Notes under the pieces: generated by a model | What the model was told of the DNA's origin: nothing | Databases searched by the model: none | The model's input: only the letters and a program-made list of their open reading frames with translations | Program-made: the position numbers and the translations under genes | Part shown: positions 19,839-33,418 of the stretch, one piece after another | Layout of the letters: every line of letters begins with the position of its first letter | Position numbering within the stretch: position 1 is the stretch's first letter | Source: Azospirillum lipoferum 4B | Lineage (GTDB): Bacteria; Pseudomonadota; Alphaproteobacteria; Azospirillales; Azospirillaceae | Direction: 5' to 3' | Length of the DNA: 64,000 nucleotides | Assembly (NCBI RefSeq): GCF_000283655.1 | Contig: NC_016622.1 | Span: 2,740,501-2,804,500, forward strand

Positions 19839-19939
19839 CCCCCTCCCTAACCCTCCCCCGCTCACGCGGGAGAGGGGATTGCCGCCGCTTCGCATAAGGC
19901 ACCCTCTCCCGCAAAGCGGGGGAGGGTTGGGGAGGGGGC
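19839..19939. repeat. Paired GC-rich palindrome (REP-like), copy 1
   Basis: Two hairpin units face each other. The left arm (19839-19877) has CCCTCCCCCGC-loop-GCGGGAGAGGG, and the right arm (19901-19939) is nearly its exact reverse complement. The same layout with small sequence changes recurs at 27122-27226. It lies between coaBC and dut, which are co-directional, so it does not merely end transcription. Confidence 0.8.
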
Positions 19940-19974
19940 ATCCGCCAGCCGACACTCAACCATAGGATCCACCC

Positions 19975-20430
19975 ATGTCCCCCACCGTCGCCTTCCTCCG
20001 CCTGCCCGGCAACGACGACCTGCCGCTGCCCTCCTATGCCACCGATGGAGCGGCGGGGTTCGACCTGCGCGCCGCGGTGCCGGCGGATGAGCCCGCCGTT
20101 CTGGAGCCCGGCAAGCGGATGCTGGTGCAGACCGGCTTCGCCGTCGGGTTGCCGACAGGGTGGGAGATGCAGATCCGGCCGCGCTCGGGCTTGGCGGTGA
20201 AGAACGGCGTCACGGTGCTGAACACGCCGGGCACCGTCGATTGCGACTATCGCGGACCGGTCGGCGTCTGCCTGATCAATCTGGGGGAAGAGCCCTTCAC
20301 CATCGCCCGCGGCGACCGCATCGCCCAGGCGGTGATCGCCCCGGCCCCGAGGGCCACGCTGATCGAAGTCGGGTCGCTGGACGACACCGCACGCGGAACG
20401 GGCGGATTCGGGTCCACCGGCGTCGCCTGA
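19975..20430 (+). CDS. dut: dUTPase
   Basis: Dut hydrolyses dUTP to dUMP and PPi, keeping uracil out of DNA and feeding dTMP synthesis. The 151-aa trimer-type protein has all five motifs: [32 protein letters not shown] with the catalytic Asp, [10 protein letters not shown] and the C-terminal [10 protein letters not shown]. Confidence 0.97.
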   Translation: MSPTVAFLRLPGNDDLPLPSYATDGAAGFDLRAAVPADEPAVLEPGKRMLVQTGFAVGLPTGWEMQIRPRSGLAVKNGVTVLNTPGTVDCDYRGPVGVCLINLGEEPFTIARGDRIAQAVIAPAPRATLIEVGSLDDTARGTGGFGSTGVA

Positions 20431-20540
20431 GAACCCCATCCCCCGCCCCCGTTTCTGTGGCATGATCGCAGCGCCGGAAGGGGTATGACGCATCGGGCGA
20501 AGCACCCCCTCCGGCGCTGGCGGCGGGCGAGGGGGTGGTC

Positions 20541-24257
<3,717 letters not shown>

Positions 24258-24430
24258 CCGGATGTGTCGGGTCGTAATCTACCTGGACGGGAGCGGCAAT
24301 CCGAAAAGGCGCACGGCTGACGCGAGTTGCTTGTCGGTGGGGTAGGGCTGAACTACTCTGGCCATCTTGATTGATTTCGACTGATTCAGCCGGGCCGTCG
24401 CCAAGCCCTGGCGGTCCGGGGGTGGAAAGC

Positions 24431-26710
24431 GTGGTCGGTTTCGCTGGCTTCTTTTGGAACAAGGAAACCCGGCGCCAGGCCGACCATGCAGCCGCAGACC
24501 GCGACCGCTGGCAGGCGATGCTCGCCGCCTCTCCCTATCCCTGGTGCGCCTGGACCGAATCGGGTGGCGGCGCCCTGTCGGACGAGGCGGCGGCCCTGCT
24601 GGGCATCTCCAAGGCCGACGCGCTGCCGGACGCGGTGTCGTCGCCCGATTTCGCCGCCGCCCTTGCCCGCCTGCGCCGCGACGGCGAGCCTTTCCGCTGC
24701 GAAGGACTGGTGCCGGATGGCCGGCGACTGATGCTGACCGGCCGGCGGGGCTGTGTCGGCGACAGCTGCTGCGACGTGGTGTGGATCGAGGACGTCACCG
24801 TCGCCCGCGACGCCGTTCAGGACGCGAACCGCCGTCACGAGACGGAAAGCGGGGTCGCCCGCTCCCGCCTTGCCGAGCTGCAGGCGATGGCCGATGCCCT
24901 GCCGATCCCGGTGTGGATGCGCGACCGCTCGTTACGGCTGTCCTGGTGCAACCGCGCCTATGCCCGCGCCGTCGACAGCGATCCGGACAGCGTGGTGACG
25001 GAGGGGCGGGAACTGACCGCCACCGGCCCGGCGCTGGCCGAACGGGCGCGCAGCGGCGGCTTCGCCCAGTCCGACCGCGCCCCCGTGGTGATCGGCACCG
25101 AGCGCCGCCTGCTGGAGGTGACGGAGGCGCCGCTGCCGCTGACCGACGGCGGCGGCACGCTGGTGGTCGGCTATGCCCTGGACCTGACCCCGCTGGAGGA
25201 GCTGCGCGGCGAACTGGACCGCCACCTGACGGCGCATGCGGAGGTGCTGGAGCGGCTGGGCACCGCCATCGCCATCTTCGGCCCCGACACCCGCCTGACC
25301 TTCTTCAACTAGGCCTATGCCCGGCTGTGGGATTTGGACGAGGCATGGCTGCGCACCGAGCCCACCAACGCCGAACTGCTGGAGGAGCTGCGCGCCCGCC
25401 GCCGCCTGCCGGAATATGCCGACTACCAGACCTTCAAGCGCGAACGCCTGACCCGCTACACCCATCTGGTGGAGCCGGTGGAGGAGATGCTGCACCTGCC
25501 GGACGGCACCACGCTGCGCCATCTGGCCGCCCCCCATCCGCAGGGCGGGCTGATCACCATCCTGGAGGACGTGACCAACACGCTGGCGCTGGAATCCTCC
25601 TACAACACGCTGATGGCCGTGCAGCAGGAGACGCTGGACAATCTGGCGGAGGGCATCGCGGTGTTCGGCGGCGACGGCCGGCTGAAGCTGTCCAACCCGG
25701 CCTTCGCCCGCATCTGGGATCTGGCGGACGGCGACCTGCACGGCGAACCGCACATCGCCGATGTCTTCGAGCGCATGCGCCCGCTGCTGGAGATGGCGCC
25801 GCCGGACCGGCAGGGGGAGGCCGCCGCCTCCGGCTGGGAAGCCCTGAAGGAGGAGTTGATCGGCGCCACGCTGGAACGCAGCGTCCGCTCCGGCAGGGTG
25901 GAGCGCAGCGACGGGTCGGTGGTGGAGTTCTCCACCCTGCCGCTGCCCGACGGGGCGGTGCTGAACAGCTATCTGGACGTGACCGACGGCGCCCGGCTGG
26001 AGACGGCGCTGCGCGCCTCCAACGCGGCGCTGGAGGCCGCCGACCAATTGAAGAGCGAGTTCATCGCCAACGTCTCCCACCATCTGCGCACGCCGCTGAA
26101 CGGCATCATCGGCTTCGCCGAGGTTCTGGCGAACCAGTATTTCGGCGAGCTCAACGCCCGGCAGATGGAGTATGTGCGCAGCATGCTGACCGCCGGGGAG
26201 CGGTTGCTGGAACTGATCGACGACGTGGTCGACCTGACCAGCCTGGGAGCCGGCGTGACAACGCTGGAACGCGAGACGGTCAGCCTGCCCGACCTGCTCG
26301 ACTCGGTGGCCAGCCTCACCCGCGAATGGGCCCGGCGCGAGGGGCTGCGCATGGAGGTCGTGGCGCCGGAGGCGCTTGGCGAGATCGAGGGCGACGGCAA
26401 GCGGCTGAAGCAGGCGCTGTTCACCCTCGTGGTCGGCGCCATCCGCAACCCGCCGCCCGACCGCCGCATCCGGCTGGCCGGCGAACGGCTGAACGGCAGC
26501 ATCACCCTGTCGGTCAGCGGCGCCGCTCCGCCGGACGCCGATCCGCAGGGCGCGGCAGCCCTCGGCGTCTCGCTGGCGCGCAACGTGATGGAGCTGCATG
26601 GCGGCCGGCTGGAGCTGGACGAATCCGGTGGCACCGGCGTCTTCCGCAGCGCCCATGTCCGCTGCATCATGCCGGTCCGCGCGCCGGTCAACGGCGTGAA
26701 GGCCGGCTGA
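24431..26710 (+). pseudogene. PAS-rich DivL-like kinase split by in-frame TAG
   Basis: One continuous reading frame of 759 codons is broken only by TAG at 25310-25312 (codon 294). The flanking residues read FFN-stop-AYARLWD, where PAS domains of this kind normally have FFNQAYARLW, so a single CAG to TAG change explains it. Downstream come more PAS domains and a HisKA region with His550 in NVSHHLRTPLNG. The ATPase domain is degenerate: no DxGxG, and the N-box reads VVGAIRN. The His in place of Glu after the phospho-His also suggests a pseudo-kinase of the DivL kind. Start is a GTG at 24431 preceded by GGGGGTGG; GTG at 24422 or TTG at 24371 are alternatives. Downstream restart at 25334 (TTG) is possible. 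Confidence 0.8.
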
Positions 26711-26780
26711 CCGGGACCCAGGACGCGTCTCCGGCGTTACCCATGTCCACCCGATCCCGTGCAGTGCGGAGCCGCCGACG

Positions 26781-27092
26781 ATGCCCAAGCCCCTGACCCT
26801 GTCCATCCCCCACTCGCTCGGCCGGGCGGAGGCCAAGCGCCGGCTGGTCGACGGCATGGGCGAGGCGCGGGCCCGTCTCAGCACCGTGGCGGCCAGCGTC
26901 GACGACAGCTGGACCGACGACCGCCTGAACTTCCGCGTCGTGGCGCTGGCCCAGACCATCGCCGGCCACATCGACGTGCTGGACGACAGCGTCGAGATGG
27001 AGGTTCAGCTCCCCTGGGCGCTGGCCCTGCTGGCCGACAAGATCAAGAACAAGGTGTCCCGCCAGGGCACGCTGATGCTGGAGAAGAAGTAA
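26781..27092 (+). CDS. Polyhydroxyalkanoic acid system family protein
   Basis: This 103-aa protein matches the small PHA-granule-associated family: SIPHSLGRAEAKRRL at the start, a hydrophobic VEVQLPWALALLADKIK helix near the end. Members are found with polyhydroxyalkanoate genes and are thought to act at the granule; exact role unclear. GGAG lies nine bases before the ATG at 26781. It is 70 nt after the kinase frame on the same strand and convergent with xerD across a repeat element. Confidence 0.85.
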   Translation: MPKPLTLSIPHSLGRAEAKRRLVDGMGEARARLSTVAASVDDSWTDDRLNFRVVALAQTIAGHIDVLDDSVEMEVQLPWALALLADKIKNKVSRQGTLMLEKK

Positions 27093-27121
27093 GGATCGGG
27101 GGGAGGTGTCGGCTGACGATG

Positions 27122-27226
27122 CCCCCACCCCAACCCTCCCCCGCTGGGCGGGGGAGGGAGTAAATGCTTGATTGGTAAGGAAGCGGTAGTCCCTCCCCCG
27201 CCCAGCGGGGGAGGTTAGGAGGGGGC
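27122..27226. repeat. Paired GC-rich palindrome (REP-like), copy 2
   Basis: Left arm CCCCCACCCCAACCCTCCCC...GGGGGAGGG and right arm CCCTCCCCCGC...GGGGGAGG-TTAGGAGGGGG mirror each other across ~40 nt, as in the copy at 19839-19939. It lies between the convergent PHA-system gene and xerD, where it could also act as a bidirectional terminator. Confidence 0.8.
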
Positions 27227-27263
27227 AATCGAAGCCCGCACCTCCCCCCCATCCTTACCTCCC

Positions 27264-28289
27264 TCACCCCTCCGACGGCTCTTCCACCCTGCGGCGGGCG
27301 AGCGGGTGGTGGTCGTGCATGACCTTCTTCAGCCGTTCCGTCACCACATGGGTGTAGATCTGCGTCGTCGCGATGTCGGCATGGCCCAGCATCTTCTGGA
27401 CCGAGCGCAAATCGGCGCCATGGTCGAGCAGATGGGTGGCGAAGGCGTGGCGCAGGACGTGCGGGCTGACCTTCTCGGGGTCGATTCCGGAATCGATGGC
27501 TAGCTGTTTCAGCAACTGGGCGAAGCGCTGGCGTGTCAGGTGCCCTTCGCCGGAGCTGCGTGACGGGAACAGGAAGGGGCTGTGCCCGGCATCCCCTCCG
27601 GCAACGGGCGGAATGAAGTGGCCGCGCAGCGGGATATAGGCGGCCAGCGCCGCCAGCGCCGGGTCGGACAGCGGCACCATCCGCTCCTTGCCGCCCTTGC
27701 CGCGCACCAGCAGGCCGCGGCCGTCGCGCATGATGGCGGTCATCGGCAGGCCGACCAGTTCCGACACGCGCAGGCCGGTGGCGTAGAGCACCTCCAGCAA
27801 AGCCACCAGCCGCAGCCCCTCCGGCCCGCCGCGCGCCTCGGCGGTGGACAGCATGGCTCCGACCTCCGCCTCCGTCAGGATCTTAGGCAGCGGACGGCCC
27901 TGCTTGGGGCTGTCGAGCGGCGAGGCGGGATCGTCGACCCGCCGGCCTTCCGACAGCAGGAAGCGGTAGAACTGCCGCATCGCCGACAGCCGCCGTGCCA
28001 CCGTGCGCGGGGCGCCGTCCCTGCTCTGCACCGCCAGATAGGCGCGCAGATCCTCGGTGCCGGCCCCCTCCAGCGCCACGCTGCGCTGGGCGAGCCAGCG
28101 GCCGAGATCGGCGAGGTCGCGCTCATAGGCCAGCCGCGTGTTCACCGCCGCCCCGCGCTCCGCCGTCAGCATGTCGAGGAAGGCGTCCAGATGCGGGGAG
28201 GTGGCGAGCGGGCGCGGCTTGCACGGCCGGCCCCGCCGCTTGGCGGAACTTTTGGAAGCGGTCATCGTGGTGGCAGGCTTTCCGGGCAT
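27264..28289 (-). CDS. xerD: Tyrosine recombinase XerD
   Basis: XerD, with XerC, resolves chromosome dimers at dif. The 341-aa protein has an N-terminal SAM-like core-binding domain and a C-terminal catalytic domain with the full set of residues: Arg in ATGLRVSELVGL, Lys in RGKGGKERMVPL, His and Arg in SPHVLRHAFATHLL, His in LGHADIATTQ and the nucleophile Tyr in IYTHV. It ends with a basic HDHHPLARRR tail. It follows the 656-aa envelope gene by 4 nt. An in-frame ATG at 28265 would drop eight residues. Confidence 0.93.
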   Translation of the reverse strand: MPGKPATTMTASKSSAKRRGRPCKPRPLATSPHLDAFLDMLTAERGAAVNTRLAYERDLADLGRWLAQRSVALEGAGTEDLRAYLAVQSRDGAPRTVARRLSAMRQFYRFLLSEGRRVDDPASPLDSPKQGRPLPKILTEAEVGAMLSTAEARGGPEGLRLVALLEVLYATGLRVSELVGLPMTAIMRDGRGLLVRGKGGKERMVPLSDPALAALAAYIPLRGHFIPPVAGGDAGHSPFLFPSRSSGEGHLTRQRFAQLLKQLAIDSGIDPEKVSPHVLRHAFATHLLDHGADLRSVQKMLGHADIATTQIYTHVVTERLKKVMHDHHPLARRRVEEPSEG

Positions 28290-28293
28290 GAGG

Positions 28294-30264
28294 TCATTGC
28301 ACGCCCCGTTCGGAAAGGGTGGGGGCGGAAAGGGCGGGATCGGGTGCGGCGGGTCCGGCGATGGCCGCCATCGCCTCGCGGGCGAGGGCGCGGGCGTCCG
28401 GCTCCAGCCCGACCGCCTTCAGGTTGGCCGCCACCCGCGCGGTGACGACCGGCGGCAGGCCGGCAGGCCCGGCCTCCCCCAGCAGGAGCAGGGCGGCGAC
28501 CACCGTCTCGCCGACCCGCCCGCCGCCGGCGGCATCGCCCAGCCGCTGCCACAGCGTCGGATCGACCCCGGCATCGCTGCCGCTGGGCGGGCCGGCGCCA
28601 TCGGTGGCCTGCATCCACGCCTCGTCCGGTACCATCACGCCCGTCGCCTGCAGAAGGGCGAGCTGTCCGGCGATGCGGCTGCGGGCCGGTGTATCGGCAC
28701 CGCGCAACACCTCCTCCAGCCAGGCGGCCAGCGCGCGCGGATCCTCGGCGCCGCGCCCTGTCGCCACCACGGCCAGCGGCCACAGCCAGGCGGTGTCGGC
28801 GCTCCGCCCGCTGCGCAGGGCGAGATCGTGCCAGCGCCGCGCCTGATCGAGCCGGCCAAGCGCGTAATAGAGCCGTGCCGCCGCCGGGGCCAGCGCCGCG
28901 GCGTCCCCACTCGGCGACACGGTGTCGAGAAGCCCGGCCGCGGCGCCGCCGACCGGCCCGGCGCGCAGGCGCGGGTCGACCAGCTCCACCGCCAGGGAAG
29001 CGAGCGCGATGCGGCGCTGCCCGTCCATCGCCGCCGCCATCGCCTGATGGACCAGGGCGCGGGTGCGGGCGCCGCGGTCGCGCCGGGCGATGTCCCTCAC
29101 CCGCAACAGCTCGTCGCCCGACGGCGGCACTTGGACATAGAGGTCGAGCAGTTGGCGGGCGTCGAGGAACAGGGAGGCCGCCGCGCGTTCCCCGGCCGCG
29201 GCGCGGGTGGCGGGATCGGTGGACGGGTTGGTGGCGATGGCGGCAAGGGCCGGCAGGTTGTCCAGCGGCAGTCGGTCGGGCGGAACCCCGATCCGCGCCG
29301 TCCGCATGGCGGCCAGCGTCAGCGCCAGCCCGTCGGGGTCGCCCTGCAGGATCAGCGAGCGGGCAGGGGGCGGCGCTGCGCCGGCCAGGGCATCGGCCAC
29401 CATCAGGAACGGATCGGAGCGGCGGGCGCCGCCGCTGCGCAGGCTCGCCAACGCCTCGTCCGTGCCGGCGCGGTTGCCGACGCGGGCATGGCAGAACAGA
29501 GCCAGCCTAGTCCAATAGGCGGAGGCGAAGCTCTTGCCGCGGGCGAGCGCGCGTGTGCAATCCAGGCCGCCGCGCACCAGCTCCGCATCGGTCAGCGCCT
29601 TCGCCGCCGCCTCATCCGCCGCCAGCGCCGCGGGCAGCAGGGCCGCCAGATCGGCGGCTCCGGCGGGATCGCCGATCCGCGCCAGCTTCTCGATGCGCAG
29701 CGCGCCGAAGCGGCGGGGCGGCGGCACCTCCCCATCCGCCACGGCCGGCGACCCGGCGCTCAACAGCAGCCGGCGTTCCAGCGCCTTGACGGCGGGGGAG
29801 GGGGTGTCGACAGGAAGGGCGGCGATCAGCGGCAGAAGCTCCGCCCGGCCGATGCCGCGCCAGGGGTCGGCACCCAGCCCCTGCAGCCCGCTCAGCGTTC
29901 CCGCACCATCCGGATCGGGCGCCCCCAGAGCCTCGCGCGCGACCGGCACCGGCCGCGCCACCACGGGGGAGACGGGCGGCGGCGCTGCGACCGCGGGCGG
30001 GTAGACCGGAACGACGACGGGCGCAGGCGTGGCGACAGGCACCGGTATGGGAGCCGGCGCGTCCGTTCCGGCGTCGGGCGTCAGCCGGATCGGCGGACCG
30101 GCGACCTGTGCCGCGGCGGACGCCATCCAGCCGGTGGCCATCCAGCCGGTGACTGTCCAGCCGGCCGCCAGCAGTCCGGCCAGCAGCAGGGCGGCCGAAA
30201 GCGGGAAGCCCGAATGCGGACCGGCCCCGGCCGATGGTCGGGGTTCAGCGCGGGAAGCGCTCAT
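28294..30264 (-). CDS. Large Ala/Pro-rich envelope protein
   Basis: I do not recognise a named family. The 656-aa product starts with a short basic segment and a hydrophobic helix (FPLSAALLLAGLLAAGW) that could be a signal anchor, then a Pro/Val-rich linker of about 60 residues (PIPVPVATPAPVVVPV), then ~500 residues of alpha-helical repeats rich in Ala and Leu that look TPR-like. It is probably anchored in the inner membrane with its bulk in the periplasm. The ATG at 30264 overlaps the end of the small membrane gene by 20 nt; an upstream ATG at 30333 is Arg-rich and less likely. It lies directly before xerD. Confidence 0.75.
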   Translation of the reverse strand: MSASRAEPRPSAGAGPHSGFPLSAALLLAGLLAAGWTVTGWMATGWMASAAAQVAGPPIRLTPDAGTDAPAPIPVPVATPAPVVVPVYPPAVAAPPPVSPVVARPVPVAREALGAPDPDGAGTLSGLQGLGADPWRGIGRAELLPLIAALPVDTPSPAVKALERRLLLSAGSPAVADGEVPPPRRFGALRIEKLARIGDPAGAADLAALLPAALAADEAAAKALTDAELVRGGLDCTRALARGKSFASAYWTRLALFCHARVGNRAGTDEALASLRSGGARRSDPFLMVADALAGAAPPPARSLILQGDPDGLALTLAAMRTARIGVPPDRLPLDNLPALAAIATNPSTDPATRAAAGERAAASLFLDARQLLDLYVQVPPSGDELLRVRDIARRDRGARTRALVHQAMAAAMDGQRRIALASLAVELVDPRLRAGPVGGAAAGLLDTVSPSGDAAALAPAAARLYYALGRLDQARRWHDLALRSGRSADTAWLWPLAVVATGRGAEDPRALAAWLEEVLRGADTPARSRIAGQLALLQATGVMVPDEAWMQATDGAGPPSGSDAGVDPTLWQRLGDAAGGGRVGETVVAALLLLGEAGPAGLPPVVTARVAANLKAVGLEPDARALAREAMAAIAGPAAPDPALSAPTLSERGVQ

Positions 30265-30385
30265 CCGGCAGAACCTTCTCCACCGTCTTCGATGGAGCCG
30301 GCAGGTCCCACGAGGCGAGGAAAACCATGCCACCGGCGATCACCAGCAACAGCAGGACGATGAGGATCGAGAGAAACCGGCTCAT
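30245..30385 (-). CDS. 46-aa single-pass membrane protein
   Basis: The protein is one hydrophobic helix (FLSILIVLLLLVIAGGMVFL) followed by a short periplasmic or cytoplasmic tail ending in Pro/Lys/Glu-rich residues (PAPSKTVEKVLPDERFPR). It overlaps the downstream envelope gene by 20 nt, so the two are probably coupled. The codon use fits a real gene. Function unknown; it may act with the large envelope protein. Confidence 0.65.
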   Translation of the reverse strand: MSRFLSILIVLLLLVIAGGMVFLASWDLPAPSKTVEKVLPDERFPR

Positions 30386-30756
30386 GGCACCAAGGACGCG
30401 TTGTGTCGGAAAACAGCGGATCGGAGCGGAGCTACCACGCCCGGCGGTCGCAGGGCTTGGGACAAGCAATGGCTTTTCTGCTAAAGCATCCGCACCCCGG
30501 CCGCGGCGGTGACCGGCGACCGGGAGCACCGCCAACGGAGACACCGTTCAGCGGCGGCGCAGTGTAGCCACAGGTTGGACCGCCGCGCAACCCGCCCACC
30601 CGGCTTTCGGGCCGGCTTTCCGGAGGGGCGCCCCGGAGGAGCGCGCTTGTGCCGGCCAGCTTTCGGCGGGTATGAGTGTTGTCTGTTTCAGCGGTATGAC
30701 GGCTGTCCCGCTGGATCGGGCGGACAGCGGAGTTGCGGGTACGGGTGGCGGATCAG

Positions 30757-31431
30757 ATGGACGTGATGGGATTGCACAAGGCGATGACGGCCCTGCTTCC
30801 GGAGACGGGGGGCGGAGCGGCGGAGGACAAGGCACCGCTGCTGCCGCGCACCGTGGTGCTGGTCGGCCTGATGGGTGCCGGCAAGAGCGCCATCGGGCGC
30901 CGGCTGGCGACACGGCTCCACCTGCCCTTCCGCGATGCCGACACCGAGATCGAGGCCGCGGCCGGCTGCACCATCGCCGAGATCTTCGCCCGCGACGGCG
31001 AGCCGGTCTTCCGCTCCGTCGAGCGCCGCATCATCACCCGGCTGCTGACCGACGAGCCGGTGCACATCCTGGCGACCGGCGGCGGCGCCTTCATGGACCC
31101 GGACACCCGCGCCGCCATCCGCCAGCATGGCATCTCGGTCTGGCTGCGCGCCGAACTGGACGTCCTGGTCGCCCGCACCGCGCGGCGCACCCACCGCCCC
31201 ATCCTGAACCAGGGCGACCCGCGCGCCATCCTGGGCCGGCTGATGGAACAGCGCTATCCCGTCTATGCCGAGGCCGACCTGACGGTGGTCAGCGACGAAC
31301 GCCCGCCGGACGTGACGGTGGAACTGGTGATCGACGCGCTGGAGGCGCATTTCGGCGTCCAGCTTCCCCACCGCCAGGGCACGGGTCATGGCCCGCGCGG
31401 CGGCCGGACCGCCAAGGCCGACGTCCCCTGA
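30757..31431 (+). CDS. aroK: Shikimate kinase
   Basis: Shikimate kinase phosphorylates shikimate with ATP in the chorismate pathway. The protein (224 aa with this start) has Walker A GLMGAGKS, FRDADTEIE for shikimate binding, FRSVERR, ATGGGAF and the lid-region Arg residues. An N-terminal extension of about 30 residues before the P-loop and a Gly/Arg-rich tail are longer than in E. coli. ATGs at 30757, 30766 and 30784 are all possible. It is 51 nt before aroB and divergent from the xerD group. Confidence 0.93.
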   Translation: MDVMGLHKAMTALLPETGGGAAEDKAPLLPRTVVLVGLMGAGKSAIGRRLATRLHLPFRDADTEIEAAAGCTIAEIFARDGEPVFRSVERRIITRLLTDEPVHILATGGGAFMDPDTRAAIRQHGISVWLRAELDVLVARTARRTHRPILNQGDPRAILGRLMEQRYPVYAEADLTVVSDERPPDVTVELVIDALEAHFGVQLPHRQGTGHGPRGGRTAKADVP

Positions 31432-31482
31432 CGGCCGGTCCACATGCCCTTTCCTGAACCTCCAGCTTTGCGGACTGCTCCG

Positions 31483-32628
31483 ATGACCTCCGTCTCCGCC
31501 GCCACCCCGGCCGCCCTCGACACCGTTCGCCTGGAGCTGGGCGCCCGCAGCTACGACATCCTGGTCGGCGACGGCGTACTGGCCGATGCGGGCGAGCGTA
31601 TCGCCGCCGTCACCCGCGGCCGGGCGCCCATCGTGGTGACCGACGCCAACGTTGCGCCGCTGCATCTGGACACGCTGAACGCCACGATGCTGGCGGCGGG
31701 GATCGCGCCGCAGCCGGCCATCGTCCTGCCCGCCGGCGAGAAGACCAAGGACTTCGCCCATTTCCAGCAGCTGATGGACGACATCCTGGGCCGCGGGATC
31801 GAACGGTCCACCGTCCTGCTGGCGCTGGGCGGCGGGGTGATCGGCGACATCACCGGCTTCGCCGCCGCGTCGGCCCTGCGCGGCATCGACTTCATCCAGG
31901 TGCCGACGACGCTGCTGTCCCAGGTCGACAGCTCGGTCGGCGGCAAGACCGGCATCAACAGCCGCCACGGCAAGAACCTGATCGGCGCCTTCCACCAGCC
32001 GCGGCTGGTCATTGCCGACACCGCCACGCTCGACACCCTGCCGCGGCGCGAGGTGCTGGCCGGCTATGCCGAGGTGGTGAAGTACGGCCTGATCCGCCAG
32101 CCCGACTTCTTCGCCTGGCTGGAGCGGAACGGCCGCCGCGTGGTGGACGGCGACAGCGATGCCCGGCGCCATGCAGTGACCGTCAGCTGCCGCGCCAAGG
32201 CCGACATCGTCGGGGTGGACGAGCGCGAGAGCGGCGACCGGGCTCTGCTGAACCTGGGCCACACCTTCGGCCATGCGCTGGAGGCGGCGACCGGCTTCGG
32301 CCAGACCCTGCTGCATGGCGAGGGGGTGGCGATCGGCATGGTGCTGGCCTTCGACCTGTCGGTCCGGCTGGGGCTTTGCCCGGCGGAGGATGCGCGGCGC
32401 GCCCGCGCCCATCTGGCCGAGGTCGGGCTGCCGGTGCGCCCGGCCGACATCCCCGGCGTCGCCTGGGACGTGGACGGGCTGGTGCGGTCGATGGCCAAGG
32501 ACAAGAAGGTGCAGGACGGCCGCATCACCTTCATCCTGGCCGACCGCATCGGCAACGCCTTCACCCGCCGCGACGTCGATGCCGCCGCCGTCCGCGCCGT
32601 TCTGGAGGAGGCGGTGACCCCGGCCTGA
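31483..32628 (+). CDS. aroB: 3-dehydroquinate synthase
   Basis: AroB converts DAHP to 3-dehydroquinate with NAD+ and a divalent metal, the second step of the shikimate pathway. The 381-aa protein carries LPAGEKTKDF, ALGGGVIGDITGFAAA, PTTLLSQVDSSVGGKTGIN, the metal-binding E in AGYAEVVKYGLI and the LGHTFGHALEA and LLHGEGVAIGM histidine motifs. The ATG at 31483 gives the usual N-terminus (VRLELGARSYDILVGDG). Confidence 0.97.
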   Translation: MTSVSAATPAALDTVRLELGARSYDILVGDGVLADAGERIAAVTRGRAPIVVTDANVAPLHLDTLNATMLAAGIAPQPAIVLPAGEKTKDFAHFQQLMDDILGRGIERSTVLLALGGGVIGDITGFAAASALRGIDFIQVPTTLLSQVDSSVGGKTGINSRHGKNLIGAFHQPRLVIADTATLDTLPRREVLAGYAEVVKYGLIRQPDFFAWLERNGRRVVDGDSDARRHAVTVSCRAKADIVGVDERESGDRALLNLGHTFGHALEAATGFGQTLLHGEGVAIGMVLAFDLSVRLGLCPAEDARRARAHLAEVGLPVRPADIPGVAWDVDGLVRSMAKDKKVQDGRITFILADRIGNAFTRRDVDAAAVRAVLEEAVTPA

Positions 32629-32760
32629 TCCCAGCACCTCTCATTTGGACCTTTGCGGATAGTCAGTCTTTCGCACAATAGCGGCCCTCGCCGTTGCCCG
32701 CCCATACTCCCGGCCAAGACCGCGGCCGTCCCGCCGCGGCGCAAAACGGGAGGATGGGCG

Positions 32761-33252
32761 ATGAAGGCGATGCTGGGCGTGTCGGCGTTGGGTGCGTTGA
32801 TGGTGGCGGCGACCGCGCCGGCCATGGCGCTTGAGGTGCGCGAGCAGGCGACGATCAAGGCGCCGATCGAGCAGGTGTGGAAGCAGATCGCACCCTTCTG
32901 CGCCATCGCCGACTGGCATCCGGCCGTGGAGGGCTGCACCCTGCGCAAGACAGGCGGCATGCAGGAGCGCGACCTCGCCCTGAAGGGCGGCGGCGCCATC
33001 CAGGAGCGGCTGGTGTCCGTCTCCGCCGGTAAGCACCGCCTGCGCTATACGCTGCTGAACGGACCGCTGCCGGTGAAGAACTACAGCTCCACCATCCGGC
33101 TCGGCGCGGTGGACGCCCGCACCACCCGCGTCACCTGGTCCTCCAGCTTCGAGGCCAGCGGTGCCTCCGATGCGGAGGCGCGCAAGACCATCGCCGGCAT
33201 CTACACCAGCGGCTTCGAAGGGCTGCGCAAGCGGCTTGATTCCGCACAGTAA
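32761..33252 (+). CDS. Exported SRPBCC (START-like) lipid-binding protein
   Basis: This 163-aa protein begins with a signal peptide (MKAMLGVSALGALMVAATAPAMA), so it should be periplasmic. The mature part is a SRPBCC/polyketide-cyclase-type helix-grip domain: IKAPIEQVWKQIAPFCAIADWHPAVEGC at the start, a long strand region and a final helix. The family binds small hydrophobic molecules. GGGAGGATGGGCG precedes the ATG at 32761. No operon partner is apparent; ligand unknown. Confidence 0.85.
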   Translation: MKAMLGVSALGALMVAATAPAMALEVREQATIKAPIEQVWKQIAPFCAIADWHPAVEGCTLRKTGGMQERDLALKGGGAIQERLVSVSAGKHRLRYTLLNGPLPVKNYSSTIRLGAVDARTTRVTWSSSFEASGASDAEARKTIAGIYTSGFEGLRKRLDSAQ

Positions 33253-33418
33253 AACCGGCGGAGGCGAAAACCAATCCGGAAACATGCATGGTTTTTAACA
33301 ATCGGTTCTATTGACTATCTGCACATCAAGCTGACAGGATCGGTATGCCGCGTTGCGAAATCGCGGTCGAGTGCATCGTTCGTCCACAAAACCTGCAATC
33401 ACGAGGGAGATGGGACAC

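Noticed and set aside
24454-26796. A long uninterrupted plus-strand frame through the kinase region
   Set aside because: It is an out-of-register frame. The PAS and HisKA motifs are in the other frame, with the single TAG, so it does not rescue the kinase.
30688-32637. A 649-codon minus-strand frame over aroK and aroB
   Set aside because: Antisense to two well-conserved enzymes, so a shadow.
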